A program made the position numbers and the translations under genes. Below the pieces are notes generated by a model. That model was not told where the DNA came from, did no database searches, and saw only the letters and a program-made list of their open reading frames with translations. From NCBI GenBank assembly GCA_022496205.1, contig WTXD01000018.1, positions 372,001 to 436,000 on the forward strand: a stretch of DNA of 64,000 nt. Reading direction: 5' to 3'. Shown piece by piece: positions 24,088-37,700 of this stretch (its first letter is position 1; the number at the start of each line of letters is the position of its first letter). The stretch is from Gloeopeniophorella convolvens. Lineage: Eukaryota; Basidiomycota; Agaricomycetes; Russulales.

Positions 24088-27000
24088 GGGGATGGTGGGT
24101 GTTCCAGTTGTTTACAGAGGGGCAGATGGGGACAGGTCTTTGTGGGCAGAGGGGTGTGTGAAGGACAAGTATTGAAGACTCCGGTAAGTACACCGTGTAT
24201 ACGCCTGTATCGTTAAACAGAAGCCGGCACGGAATACGCACGGAACAAAGCCACCAACCTCGCCGCACAACGTCATCAAATTCACGAAAGCAACCCGTCT
24301 CGCATCGCTCGTAAGTACACGCTGCTCGCTTTCGCAATACAGTGAGCACTTAGGTCGAGGTAAGCTTGGTTGCAGCAGGCCGACTTGATGTGCCATAGTT
24401 AGCTTCAAGGTTCGGGTAGGCTCTGCTTGAGTTCTGCATAGCCTCCTATGTAAAGCAGACCTCAGTAGCACAGAAGATTCAGACAGTCGTTCGTAGATTC
24501 TGCGCTATGCAGGGCCGAGAAGAATTTGGCCCGACTCCGGCTTGGCCCGGATCCAGTCCGAAAAGAGGTCCGATTCAGAGCCCGCTGAAATCCGTAAAAC
24601 GAGCTGTCGAGTGACCCACTGGCACTGGCACTGGGTTCAATGCCGGCAGGCAGGGCTTCCCTATTCTACCTCCTTCAAACTTTCCACCTCTCGAAGCAGT
24701 AGTTCGGGACATGCAACTGGTTTCGGCTGACACGATGAACTCGAATGTTTGATCCCAAGACCTTTTTCCAGGGCGCCGTGAGCCTCGTGGGTGATGAGGC
24801 TCGCAATTAGTCGACTTTGGTGAAGAAGCAGGAACTCGTGCAGCACGCGCTGTGCCACCATATCGTGAGTAAGCTTGCATGCATGCTGTTCGGATTGTGC
24901 TTTCGTGTGTATAGGCATCCAGGAGTTGCTGGTGCACGTCCGTCCTTGTGCAGACGTGCGCGGTGGATCCCTCCCCAAGCCCCTGGAGGCGTTCTCCTGG
25001 ACCCGGACCCTATCGCATTCCTGTCACCCCCCGCCACCCGCATGAAGCCATGCGCTCCCGGAATCCAGCGCATCGATGCCAGCGGCGTTCGCCATGCATG
25101 CCGAGCCTCTGCTTTTCCCCGCGCACCCGGACACCCGAGCACTCAAAATACGGGTGTCCCTCACGCCCACCCATCAGATGATGCCGCAGCGTGTTGGTAG
25201 TTCCCGCTGTCCTATACAACGGCTGCTCGAAAGCCGCACATGCGAACTTCGTTGCCCGTCTTGCTCTTACTATGTCCTTTTAAGGCACGAATTGCAGCTC
25301 TGAGCAGCACTTAACACTTAGAGGCGGCCGTGTAGCGCCATAAGCTTGAGGCGTAGATCTAGTTGTTGGTGAGTGGCACGTTGCTCAGTTGCTACCAGTC
25401 TCTCGTTCTTTTTGATATCTATTCGTTAATGTCGCGCGGGGATCGCCAAGTTAGCGTCAGTGCTGGCTCTTTCAACCCCGGCCTTATTCAGTGGACGTCG
25501 CGGGGGTCTCACCCAAACCCACGCCAGCGCGTGCAAAGACAGATCCTTGCTATATCTCCAATTCGTCCTCCAAACTCGTACCACACGCGAGGCGCACAAC
25601 CCCTAGGACAAATCCCCGAGTGCCGAGGTAGGCCTACCGTTGGACAGAAAGAGGTCGGCGCGTGTCGGTTGTGCGCTTGCGCACCAGCAAAATGTCAAAT
25701 TTGCTGCTGTTTCCCGTGCAACCTCCATGGACTGAGTTGGCAAAACAGAATCACAGAAACACCAACCCTATGGCCTTGACGGTACCCTGATAATTGATAC
25801 GGTCCTCATAGACCTCAACTCCACTGAATGTAGGCAACACGAGGTGTGAAACAGGTATATTGTCAACGACCCAGGGACGTGATAGCTACGCGTGTATGTA
25901 CGACATCAGCTTTGAATGCCATGAAAAAGGGCCCTTTTGGCCCGTTTTATTGTATGAAGTGCACTTTCGAGGCGTCTTGGTGATGGCGGCGGCGGTGCAG
26001 AGCTCATTAGACGCGTCAAAGTGTCGAAGGACAAAAGACAACCAATGAGCGAAAGTGCGCGAAGGTTAGACCACACGAGTACGGATGACGCCACCAGCTG
26101 GAAGCTTTCAGTCTGAGCACAAGTTCTCGAGTGCAACGGAAAATGGGACAAGGACCGAGGTATCGAGGGTCGAGTCCCCGCGACGAGCGGGCTCGCCCCA
26201 CCTTTGCTGCCAAGCGCCACCAGGGTTCGCCGGAAGTCATCAGCGAGAGTGATGTGATGGTCCCGGAGACTCTGGGACTAGGTTCTGCATCGCAGTAGCC
26301 AACGATACAGGGCCACCACTGAGGATCTCCATCTTGGCCTGAATGAATGCAGGGTGGCTGGTGTCGCAGAACATGATGCAATTGTCCCATGGTACCTCCG
26401 TGGAACCGTGAAATGTGTTTGACTGCAAAGCGCCGGCGGACGAGGGCTGACATAGATTGTCCTGCGTGGGGAGGAGATGCTAGAGTCAGCTTGGAGATTT
26501 CCGTGCCCGGCGTAGTGTACACATGCTCCTCGCATTCGACGCGGCAAGCAACACGTCTAACTGCGCCTAAACACTCTGAGTCCAAGCGGCGCGGTTTCGA
26601 CGGGGATATTCAGGATACAGTCACAGCGGAGGTGTTGAGAAGCATGGATCCTCACTTTGCGTTGTGGCTCACGTGGGCCATGCAGCATCGAGTCGCGAGG
26701 AAGCGTTGAGAGGAGAACAGTGCAGGCCGAGGAACAAAGGGGACAAGTGACAGCGCGACGAGGAGTCGGGGACATCGTGAATTGAGGCACGTACATGGAA
26801 CACCCAATGGAGCTGCATGCAAAACTCCAATCAGGAGGAGAAACCGGCGCCAGATTGGAAGATAGCACTGGGCATTGCGAGAGGTACGAGGGACCCACCA
26901 GTTGCGAGACGCGAAGCTTGCAGAGTTCAAAGGTGACTAAGCCCTTCAGGGAACTTGTCTGTGGATTCCACATCAGTCGGGTGTCAAGTGAGCTGTAGGG

Positions 27001-29237
27001 GGAGTAAGAGAGAAGAGATAACACCGGAGGCTCCGCAGAGAACGTGATCCCAGACAGCGAGTGACAGTGACCGTACTGGAGACCGCAACGGACGCGAAGG
27101 TCCGATCGGACATGTCCGAGTCGACGGGTCCGTCAACAACTTTCTCTCGGTTTCTCTCCCCATCCCACTTCCTTTTCCCACTTCGTGAGGCAGTTCGGAG
27201 TGAAAAACTGACCTTGGCTAATACGCAGAGCCTGGACCCACAACAAAGCCGAGTTCTTGATCAACCCTAAGCCGCTCTTTTGGTCAGTGCTGGACACCTG
27301 GGAGCGCTATCCTATCTGACCCCTAGCCACAGCAGCCTCATGGGCAGCCTGAATTCATGCCCTCCTTAATCCAGCGTTGTTCCCTGGTGCGTTTCGCAAT
27401 CCCTCGTTTTGCCACCAGCATATCCAACAAGACAGTAACGCTTTTTTGTAGATTCTGGATGAGTCGATCTAAGCCCTTTGTTGAGCTCGCCGGCATACTC
27501 TACAACACACCATGGACAGGCTGGTACGCAGTAGGATATCGTCGCTATCCCTCCCAGTGCGCCTCCAAGGTACGCTCCCTTCCTGTGGATACGATAGCGT
27601 CTCGCGCCTGTTCCATATTACGTCAGTCCGTTCCCGCCCTAGACTTCATTACCACAGCGAAGGGAATGCTCCCACTTATGCATACACTTGACTGAGCCCT
27701 GGGCTCGGGAACGAAAATGACATGCGACGGTCTTTAGATCCTATTGATGGCTCATCTCTGAGGCTGCTACAGTGCTGTTCAGGAGAACACGCAGTTTCAT
27801 GCAAACACCACTTACATTGAGAAGGTCACGCTTGATCTGGGAGCTAAGCTCTCGGATCCTGGTGCCTGATCCTGCGCTCCTAGCGCAACTTTCACGCGAG
27901 CGCTTTGCGAACGGCCTCTCAGGAGCACTTTAACAATACCCGTGAGATTCTGCTTCGCCCACCAGCCATTGGCTTGCACTACTAAAGTAGTGGCATACTT
28001 CTCGCTTCATCTACATATGTACTTACCTGCGTCTGCGCCGTGCTCAAGGGGGGAGCGTGGGCATAGACCCCGTTTTTGTCTTCGTAGGTGCTAGCACCAG
28101 CGTCATTGGATCGTCGTGGTCGCGGAAGGGCAATGTGACCATGGTCATGGCTGGTTCAACGCTGCTGGAGCATGGCCGTATGCACGCTTGGACGCAGCTG
28201 GTACGGCAGCACCTGTCGAAGAGCTATCCGTGTCACTCGCGTTGAAGTGGTGAGGTGCCGACCACCTCAAAAATGGCATGTTCATAATGCAGCGTTGAGA
28301 CGTGAGGGAGATCCAGACAGGAAGGAGGTGTGAACGTAACGAATGTCAGCCGAAGGACATGCATAATATGCAAGGAAGTGTGATGCAGCGCACCACGCAC
28401 GGAACGACAGTTCCGTTCGGCACAATCGATTTGGCGGCTACTCATGCTAGAGTAGAGACGAGTAGAAGTGCGGGACAGGAGCAATCCGAATCAGATTGTA
28501 GAGCCTGCCCGGTTACTAGCTCGATATCAAGGATGGGTGGAGAGCACTGGGGGTCGCTGCTGTGGAAGGGCGAGAAATCCGAGTCTTGAAACCTTCAATG
28601 CACTGAACCATCATTTAATATACTCGAGGCCCGAGGGACGGGGCCATGCAAAAGTCGCAACAAGCAGCCTGCTGGGCCCCCACCATAACCCACAAGCCGG
28701 ACAGAGCGATCGTTCGCATGAATAGAAGCCGCAAGTCGTGTGGATGTAAGTGATGTGATCTAGCGTCTCTGCGGCCAACCTTGAGATTGCGGCGCGTGGG
28801 GTACTCATGCTGAAGGAGAACCGAGAGCACACGCAAAAGATCGATGTCAACGGCGATTCAGAATGGCCAGGGTAAGTATCGCATAGCGTAGAGCAGCGCA
28901 TCCTCTGCAGGAAGCCGGTGCCAGAGTTGGGGGTTCAGGATAAGTCAACCTAAGTAAACTCGTGGCGGCTAGCGGCACGCGGGGGCGGCCGGTGGGATCA
29001 GGCACACGCGCGCCGCATGCGGATGCCTGCAGCCGCAGGCTTCCAGCAGCACCATCCTACTAGCACGACCCTCGGACGCGCCATGGCTGGGCAGCGCAGC
29101 TGGAGCATGGCTGCTGATTAGGACCTGGCATTCTAATCCCGACATCCATCTCAGTCAAGATAGTCCCGGGAGGCGCCCATGCACAAAAATCCTTCAGAAC
29201 GTGCTGCACGCTCGGCCAGTCCTTACCCAGTTCGAGC
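24088..29237. other. 5.1-kb gap upstream of NLR and of paralog B
   Basis: The longest gene-free stretch between the divergent NLR and paralog B. Two overlapping minus-strand frames (26016-26585 and 26557-27024) are the only sizeable ones. They show competing splice possibilities but no recognised family. The rest holds only short frames. I saw no terminal repeats, transposase or reverse-transcriptase motifs. A GC-rich patch precedes paralog B at about 28960-29045. Confidence 0.5.
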
Positions 29238-32200
29238 ATGCCCTTCTCTCAGGCGTTGAGAAAGCTCATTCATCCCAGCTTCCTTAGGCGTATCCGCCCC
29301 ACCGATGCGGGTCATGGCTCGCCCATTGATGATTCCAACACCGACCCCAACAAGCCCCTACAGCGCGAACCTGTCGCGGGTACGAGCATGCCCCGCCCTT
29401 GGACGAAGAAGGCCAGGGCTGCCACCGACGCACCTATCCCACCGCCGAAAGCGCCCACGCTTTCTTCGACACCCGATACTGAAGAAGTCAGCTCACCTCG
29501 TTCTGGGTCACACGAGTTTCCCGTTCCGATCCCCTTCCCCGCGGACCCCAGCGTATTTGTGACAGCACTCACTGTGATGTCCTCGCCGGAGGTGGTCGCG
29601 GCTCTGGATCCTGTTCAAGAGACGATTTCCGACGCATGGGATTCAGTAAGGGTTGGAGCAAACCGGGACCCTAACACGAGCAAACAGCTTGACGCTGTCG
29701 GTATGTTGCTGCACGCCGTTTTAGGCTACTTCCTTATCCGTTTCTGCAGATGACGCAACTGCTACTGTCGGAGACAAAACCGCGCCGTTCACACCCTTGC
29801 TCACAACTGCCATCGATGCCGTAGAACAAAGCGACGTCGGCAAGGCGGTCCAAGAGGGCATCGACCACTTCTTCGAGGGCATGCCTGTGCTCATGAATGC
29901 TCTGGATGCGGTCGCAGACCTCCATCCTTTTATCGGTGGTATGTCGCTTGTCACGATCCTTGGTGCACGAGGTGAAGCGGGACATAGTCGTTGTCATGGC
30001 ATTCAAGACCGTCTATACACTCGAGCTGAAGCGCCGCGACAACGAGAAGAAGATCATTGCTTTGTATGTTGAGATGAAGGATATGATGGCCGCCTTGCTA
30101 CAGTGCGTATCGGTTGCTCTCCCTGTTCTGTATCTCACGCTTCATAGGCTCAGGGATGTGCGGGACGAGAAGGTTGTCGCCCCCGATGGCATGGGCATCG
30201 AGGATCGTCTCAAGTCGCTCGTCGAGCGCACCGCGGATGATATCAAAGAGTGTTCGAACGCGTGCGACACTTACGCGAAGAAAAGGCTCCTAGCGAAAGT
30301 GTTCCAAGGGCCGCTCTGGGACAACAAACTCCTCAGTTTCGTTACCCTTTTCTCCAAGCGGAAGGACGAATTCCAATACGCTCTCGTGGTCCACATGACC
30401 CAAGGTGTTGACGAGGCCAACGCTAAACTCGATACCGTCGGAGCAACCACAAAGGTCCTTGACGACAAGTACGCATTTACATATACCTCTTAGCTCAGCG
30501 CTCATCCCAGACTCCAGGATGAACGTGATGCTTGCCATGTTCCAACAGTTTGTTGGCCCTGAACAAAGGCACCTCTCGGAGATTGTGGCCATCAAGGGCG
30601 TCAGAGCATTCCGCGACGACGACAAGCTCCTGTTCGCTCTAGAGGGTACTGCAAGCACCGCGAACAAAACGCTGCATCCCTCCGGAGACGAAGGGCACCG
30701 CGCGCTTCAGACTAAATCAAGCAATGCGGCCACCAAAGCGGACGAGCTGAGGCAGGACATCTTTGAGGATCCAAATGTCGCCGTGGAGAGGAATTTGATC
30801 GTATTCTCCCGCAAATTCGAGGTGCAGAAGCGCCAGATCATCGATGAGCTAACGCTAGTCGTTCAACGGGAAAGTGATCGTGTTATCCAGGAGGTGAGAG
30901 GAGGACCGCACGAGCGTATTCTTGATCGCGTGAGTCCATTCCCTGCATGCATCTGATTCGTCTGATGGAATCTTTGGCGAAGTCGATACATGAGCTCTGG
31001 AAGGAAATGGTATGTAGCTTGTGTGTATCGCGAGGCGCGGGTCTGACACTCGTACGAGTGTAGGGATGGCGCGGAAACGTCAAGGCCCGCCATTTTGTCC
31101 TTGCTCTTCGCGACCACTACCTAGAGGAACTTGCGACGGAAACGAATGGCATCCGCGGCATTAGTGGCGTTTCCGTTAGCGACTCACACAACCCCGATGC
31201 GTGGGCAATCAAGTTCATCGACGTCATGCGTCTTCAGCCCATCCTCGAGGCGTTTGACGACGACGCGTCAGGGTTCATCACGATTTCCGAGATGAATCGG
31301 TTCACGAGCTCCCGCCCGATCGATTGGAGGTACGGTTGGAGCTTTGCATTGTCAAGTTCGTATCTCACCAGGCGGCACAGTTTGCCTCATTGGGTGGCTT
31401 ATTGGGCCATTGGTAAGTGGTGCGTGGACGTGTGGTCAACAGCCCAATGACTTCTGCCTAGGATATAGGGCATCGATCATTGATTATGCTAGGAAGATAG
31501 AAGGCTTATTCGCCAGGATGGAAGGAGTTCGCGCCAAGGTGCTGCCTCCCAATCGGGAGGCAATCGACGACTACTTTCGGTTTGTCTGGAAGGCAGTTCA
31601 CACTCTCACCGCCGCTGTGGTGTCCCTGAGACCGGGTCCCAATGCCCGGGACAAGTTCAACTCATACACGGAGGCGGAAGAGACTCGGCTGGGCACGAAT
31701 CTGAAGGCGGTGGACTATATTGTTGATAGTGTCGACACGCTCACGTTGATCACTGGGGTGGGTCGCATCGAGAAGGTTCGTGCTCCCCAGCTGTGCCCGC
31801 ATCGCATCTCACAACTACATTGGTTCAGAACGTCTTCCCGTTGATTTACCTGCTCATGAAGCGTCACTATGAGATCATGCGGGTGATGCGACATAAAGTT
31901 CTTGACGCGCGTGAGCTATGGTACGCTGTGGAAAGCATCCTCTACGTCAAAGATGCCATCAAGTATCGCGTAAATGACCTCACGAGCAAGTACCTCTATC
32001 TTTTTAGCCTATGAATATGGTGCAACGATCATGCGCCTTCCAGATATCTTTCAACAACAAAAGCACGATCCTGAGAAGCAGTTCAAAAATTTCGCCTACG
32101 GAATCGTGGGTAACTCGCGTCTCAGTCACTCGCGCCTCTACTAATATGTCCTTAGTTCAAGTACTTCCATAGTGAGAAGGAGCTGTGGTCACTCGACTAT

Positions 32201-34099
32201 GTTCGCAACTTGAAACCACCAGTCACGCCGTACAACGATTCCAAAGAAAACCAAGATGTTAAGTTGGAGGATATTCTGAAATACGAATATACAGACGAGC
32301 TCACTTTGGACACCTGGGTGTACGATGGTCACTCCATTGATGAAGTTCCCGACCACAGCAGCGTTGAGTCGCCGCTGAGAGACATGTGAGCTCGCTGTGT
32401 CGTAGTGTGATTGCAGCGGCGCTCACTCTTACTACTCAGAATGGGTCAATGGCATGGCTACTTCTATACGCGCAAAGGCACCCGAGGGATGTCTGGGCCC
32501 GACACAATGATGACTTTCGTTCTGGAACCCGACGGGGAGCGCGAGATCAAGGCAAACGGGTGGTCCAACAGAGGGCGCTTCACTATCTCTGGGTCATGGT
32601 CTCATGGGGAAAACGACGCCTTACATGTCAAGTTCAAAATGACGTTCAAAAACCCGTTGTGGCATACCGTCTTCTTCAATGGTCACTTCTTCCCCCAACG
32701 CGACTCCTTGTCCGGTATTTGGGGCATCTCTCCTGATCCCGCCAGTCCCGGTGGTGTCATGAGGTTTCGCAGGATTCCACCTCGCTACCTCGCCGTCTAC
32801 CCTGATACCAGGGAGCTTTTGCAGAACAAGTATCGCGCATTGTGGCGATTCGCCATCACCGCCGTGCAGGAGGATCTGCGCCGAGACCGGTGGTCGTGGT
32901 CGTATTTTGCTCGCCGCCGGGACGACCGGAAGACGGTCGTATCCTTATCCGTCCGTGTGCTGTACTATGGAAGGCCGCTCGACGAAGAGGAATATGGACA
33001 GCTTGCCAGAGTTGCGCAGCGGCTTACACCAGCCGACGCCTGCTTCTACGGCTCTCAAATCCGCCGCATCCGTGCGTACACCTGGGTGCATGAGTACGTT
33101 CTATCTGTGACCACCATTGATGGCACGAATGACAAAAGCTGACACATACACCCTGCAGGGGCATATCCTGTGACTCCTGCGAAGGACACATCGGTGGGGC
33201 GCGCATCTTTTGTCTCGATTGTGTCATCAAGAACACAAAGACGTTCGACTCGCTGGATCTCTGCGACTCGCCGCGTTGCGTCACTGCGCGCTTGACCCAC
33301 CGCACGGACATCGAGGGCCCGCACGAGCCCACCCATCACGTCGTCAAGTCGTATACATCTGTCCTAGACCGCCAACATGGTCGGGTGCACACTGCTGCCG
33401 TGGAAGCGCTGAAACGCGTGGGGGCGTTCTGTGCGAAGCTGACGGCGTTGTCTGAGCAGCATCAAGGGGAGGAAAGGACCGACCAAGTTTCCGACGCGGC
33501 GAGTGGCTCACCAAGCGCCGACTCGGATGGGCGGTCCGGCGTTGCCGAGCCCACGGGCGATCGCGATAAGCGCCGCTCTGGCCCCGATACTTTCAGTGCC
33601 GAAGTTGAAGACTCCAAGGAACGTGAGCCTCTGCACTCAGAGGAGGAAGTTCTACAAGACCCAGGGCAGGCCTCGCAAGTGCCGCAACAGGTCCCAGTTG
33701 ACGCGTTGCCAACATGCGGCAAGTGCAATGGCCCACTTGCCTTCCCTTGTTGGTACTGCGTCCACTGTGAAGGTCAGGCACCGAAACGGTAGCGAAGGCA
33801 CCCCTTGTATTGATATCTTGCCTCTGTCTCTAGATGATCTGTTCATATGCAGCGCGTGCGACGCCCAGGGCGTCCCGCAGCTGATGCGCAGCTCTGGACC
33901 GCACACGGAAGAGCATCATCTAGTTCGCTGCCAAGCGCCGGAGAAGCAGAAAGCCCCGACCGATCCGACAGAACAGAGACTCATGTCGCTCGAGAGCCGC
34001 CTCAACGACCTCGCAGGGCGGATGGGGAATATCGAGCAACTCCTGCTTCAGCTTGCGGGGGCACAGACGAACGGGGCCGCCTCAGCACTGGGGCCGTAG
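29238..34099 (+). CDS. EF-hand / ZZ zinc-finger multidomain protein, paralog B
   Basis: Fifteen exons (29238-29700, 29750-29938, 29988-30102, 30148-30468, 30518-30929, 30983-31009, 31064-31329, 31381-31412, 31462-31775, 31829-31985, 32044-32105, 32156-32385, 32440-33093, 33159-33772, 33834-34099) give 1373 residues. Eleven exons are identical in length to those of the gene at 11231; the other four (1, 5, 13 and 15) differ by 3-12 nt. All intron phases agree. The EF-hand loop DDDASGFITISE is unchanged, and both Cys/His zinc-binding clusters are kept (CDSCEGHIGGARIFCLDC; TCGKCNG...CWYCVHC...ICSACD). Divergence is concentrated in the Ser/Pro-rich N-terminus and in the acidic linker between the zinc fingers, as expected when folded domains are under purifying selection. 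Intron 10 uses a GC donor where paralog A has GT. The gene ends convergently with the PDR transporter. Confidence 0.85.
31986..32043 (+). other. GC-AG intron in paralog B
   Basis: The donor reads GCAAGT at the position where paralog A has GTAAGT (13964). Only this splice keeps the frame (codon A|AT, then ATC TTT CAA). The alternative GT five bases on (31991) shifts the frame. Confidence 0.75.
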
Positions 34100-34701
34100 T
34101 TTAGCGCTACGTGATCACATGCCCTTTGTTGTCGCCTTTGGGGATCTGATGTATTATTTACTGTGCCTAACGATCCCAGCTCGGTTGTCGTTGTTCTAAT
34201 CTCATGCCATCCCATCGTGGGCCGTGTTGAGTTGGTGGGACCGAGTCACCTCGTCTTATTTTTTTCCACGGCAGGGTCTCCCACCCCACGCGCGCCATAA
34301 TTGTCATACTCATGCGTCGAGTCATGTGTGAACGAAATACACCTCTGATCCTAAAAAGAAGTCGGCCCATGCGTCCCGAACGCGGCACCCTTCAGAACAC
34401 CCTGGACGAGGGCCGTGTGTCCTTCTGATGACCTCAGCACCTGAAGAGAACCAGCGCCAACGTGGGTGCGATTGAAGCTCTCGGAGAAAATTTGTGCGAA
34501 AGTATTATTTGACCCCATTCAATTACGTTCCATCTATAAGTAATTTGTACAAAGTTCGTACAAGAGATGCGACAACTCATATCCGTGCATCAGACAAGAC
34601 TAGATTAACTAGCACAGATATATATAGGCAACATCAGCGAGTGGTGTGGGGGTGTCTACCATGTGCGATTCTACGACTAGAGCTTGGGAAGTGTCAAGCA
34701 C
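34100..34701. other. Convergent intergenic, paralog B and PDR transporter
   Basis: About 600 bp holding the two 3' UTRs. No coding exon or repeat seen. Confidence 0.5.
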
Positions 34702-37700
34702 TTATGAGCGCTTGCGAGAGAAAAGATTCGCCGGCCCACGGATACGGAAGACGTAAGTCACAGCGAAGACGAAGAAGATCTGCCCAGGCGTGAGTTTCTG
34801 CACAAGCGGAAGGGCATGGCCACACGTACATTAGAAGCGATGTAAATCCACATGAACCCAAAGTTACGCCAGTGGTGGCTGTAGAAAATATTTGAGTTGT
34901 TCTCGAGGAACTGGTCTGCTGTCCGGTACGAGCAGAATTGACAGTTGTCGCTCGCGTTCGGGTTCGTCAGATATCCACCATGGTTATTGATGAACGGCCC
35001 GAGGTACTGCTGACAGGTCTGCCCAGACGGTGGGTGAACGGTGGAGTACTCGATAGAAGAGCAGGTAATCTCAGAATGTCCCAACGCTGGATATAGCATG
35101 AGAATGTTGGGGACGAAAAATTATATCCAGATACGTACCTTGACCGAGAACCCCTTCCAGAAGGTAGGTGTATGGTGACGCACGGTACATCCACTTCCAC
35201 CAACCAAGGTGCTGGTAAGGCTGAAGCACGCCGTTGCTGAGGTCGGTGAGCATCGACTCCAGGCAAACTTCGAGGGAAAGCGCTTACAAAGTGATGATGA
35301 AACTGAAGAAGAAGCTGAAAAGCTGCGCTGCTATCGCGGGACTGGGCGACATGGCGGCCACCCATTGTGCAAAGGTTCCGTAGTACAATGGGTACGTGAC
35401 GCCGAGCATCAAGTACGAGTACCCGGCACGGCTTGAGGAGAAGCCGACGAGCCAATACCATATAAGGAAGTATAGGGAGGAGGCGAGGATGTTGAACGGG
35501 ACTTCGCCAATCATCTGGGCCGTGACAAGCGCAGACCAACTATACATCCGACTCGGGCGCTCGCGAATCTCGTAGATGCGCCGTGTGTTGATGAAGGGTG
35601 ATTGTATCTGGTTGGACAGAGGCGCGCTGATGACGAGACTCATGAAAACGGACTATGTAAGGATGATGAGCTGACGGCCCTTGGAAAGGTGGATGGATGA
35701 ACATACAAAGATCTTGTTCTGCGTGCCTTGGATAGAATCCTTTGCGTTGAAAAACGAGAATCCAATGAAAAGAGCGGCCACGATACTCAGGGCAAATTTG
35801 GCCACCAAGTAAACCGGGTCACGCCAATGTCGGGTAATATCGCGCTGCAAGAGCGTCTTGACCTGGAATAACCAAGATGTGGAGAACTCGGTGTGCTGCT
35901 CAGTGTCGACAGCGTGGCGGTTTCGGCCGTCCTCCAGGAGAATCTCGAGCTCCTTGTCGACGCCTCCGGCTTCTGGCGACTGCTTCCAGGCGTTATACCA
36001 GTCAATATCAGTAGTCGCCGTGGCACCAGCCCCGATGACGTCTAGAATATATTCCGCTCTGGTTGCAAGATAAGAACATGACCAGTGGATTGGGACTACT
36101 ACTTACGGATTCGCGTCGGGAGAACACGGCTGACCTCCATTCGACTGGAAGTAATTCAGGAGCGTCGTTGCGTTGGGCCCGATGTCGCCAAAGTAAACCG
36201 TCTGTCCACCTTTTCGGAGAAGGAGGAGGCGATCGAATTCCTGGAACAATTCCGCAGAGGGCTGGTGAATGCTGGGTGTTGTCGTGAGTAAGAATTCGTC
36301 TCGAGATGCGTAAAAATTTATCTTACGTGCACAGGATAGCTTGCCCGTGGTCAGCAAGTTCGCGCAAGAAGCTGACGATCGCCCAAGCACTTTGCGAATC
36401 AAGGCCGGAGGTGGGCTCGTCCAGGAAAAGAAGCAGTTTGGGCTGAACGAGATACGTTTGTCAGACGACGCCGGGCCAGATGACGTAACAAATACCTTTG
36501 CAGCGAGCTCCACCCCGATGGTTGTGCGCTTCCTATGTTCGACGCCTAGGGACCCCACAATGGCATCAGCATATTTCTCTAGGCCACACATCTTCAGGAC
36601 GATATCGACGCTAAATCACAATCAGTCTCGGTCTGACCTACAGCGTCCTTAAAACAACTTACTAGGCTTCCTTCTCCTCGAGCGGCACAGAGGGAGGCTG
36701 ACGGAGCTTCGCAGAGAAAAGCAGTGCTTCGCGCACTGTCGTTTGGGCCAGGTGCGTATCCATTTGTTGTACGTAGCCACTGAGACATCGACTAGTCAGC
36801 ACCTGGGGATGACATGTTAAGCACTCCCGAAGCTCACGTCTGTGCCTGGAAGTCGCTAGGCAGAGGGTAGCCATTCACAAGGCGTTCTCCGGCGACCACA
36901 CCAGCTGCCTGACGCTCCGCAAGGACATTCAACAGAGTGGTCTAGCAATATGATTAGCACAAGCTCGAGACCGAGAGAGAAACAGCCTGTCACCTTTCCA
37001 GCGCCAGACTCGCCCATGAGCGCCGTCAGTTTTCCAGGCGCAACGTAACCGGAAATGTCCTCGAGGAGACGGCGCGTCTCCCCGCCTCCAACATGGACAT
37101 CGTATTGGAGATGTCTCCACGTGAATATGTCCGTCATCGCTGGCGCCGCCTCCAATGCGCTCGAGTCCCTCTGCTCGGGGCGGCGAGTCTTCTCTGAGAC
37201 AGCGCGTGAGTCGACGCCGCCTTGCTCTTCGTCAGCGATTCCAGCCTTCTCCTTGGCCTCTTGGACGATCGGTGCTTTCGTGCCACGCTTGAATAGCGTG
37301 ACGCTCGACTGTCCGGGAATGTGCGTGTTGTACTCCGTGAAGAACAGAAGAAGCACGATGAATGCCATGGCGAATGCGATGGAAATGCCGAAATTCTAAT
37401 CGCAGGTCAGCTATCGTCCAGGAAGGTGAAGCACTTGCTTACCCGCCACACATGACTGTATGAGTACTCATACGAGAGTTGGATGAAGCGATTGCCGTCG
37501 ACCGTGCTCTGGCCGGGGACGGAGCCAACAGTCGGGCAAACCTGGTTGGCAAGTGCCACATTCTCGTACCCAGGTCCGTTCGGTATGATGTTCGAACATG
37601 CTCCGTTGAGCGTATGGAACTCATTGGCAACAATGGCCTCGAATCCGTACCGAATGGGCTACTGGGACATCAGCGGGATCCTCGCGTCGCATAGGGCGAT

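Noticed and set aside
24088..29237. LTR retrotransposon, DNA transposon or CRISPR array in the long gaps
   Set aside because: No terminal repeats, transposase or reverse-transcriptase motifs, or regularly spaced repeats were found by eye on either strand. CRISPR is not expected in a fungus.
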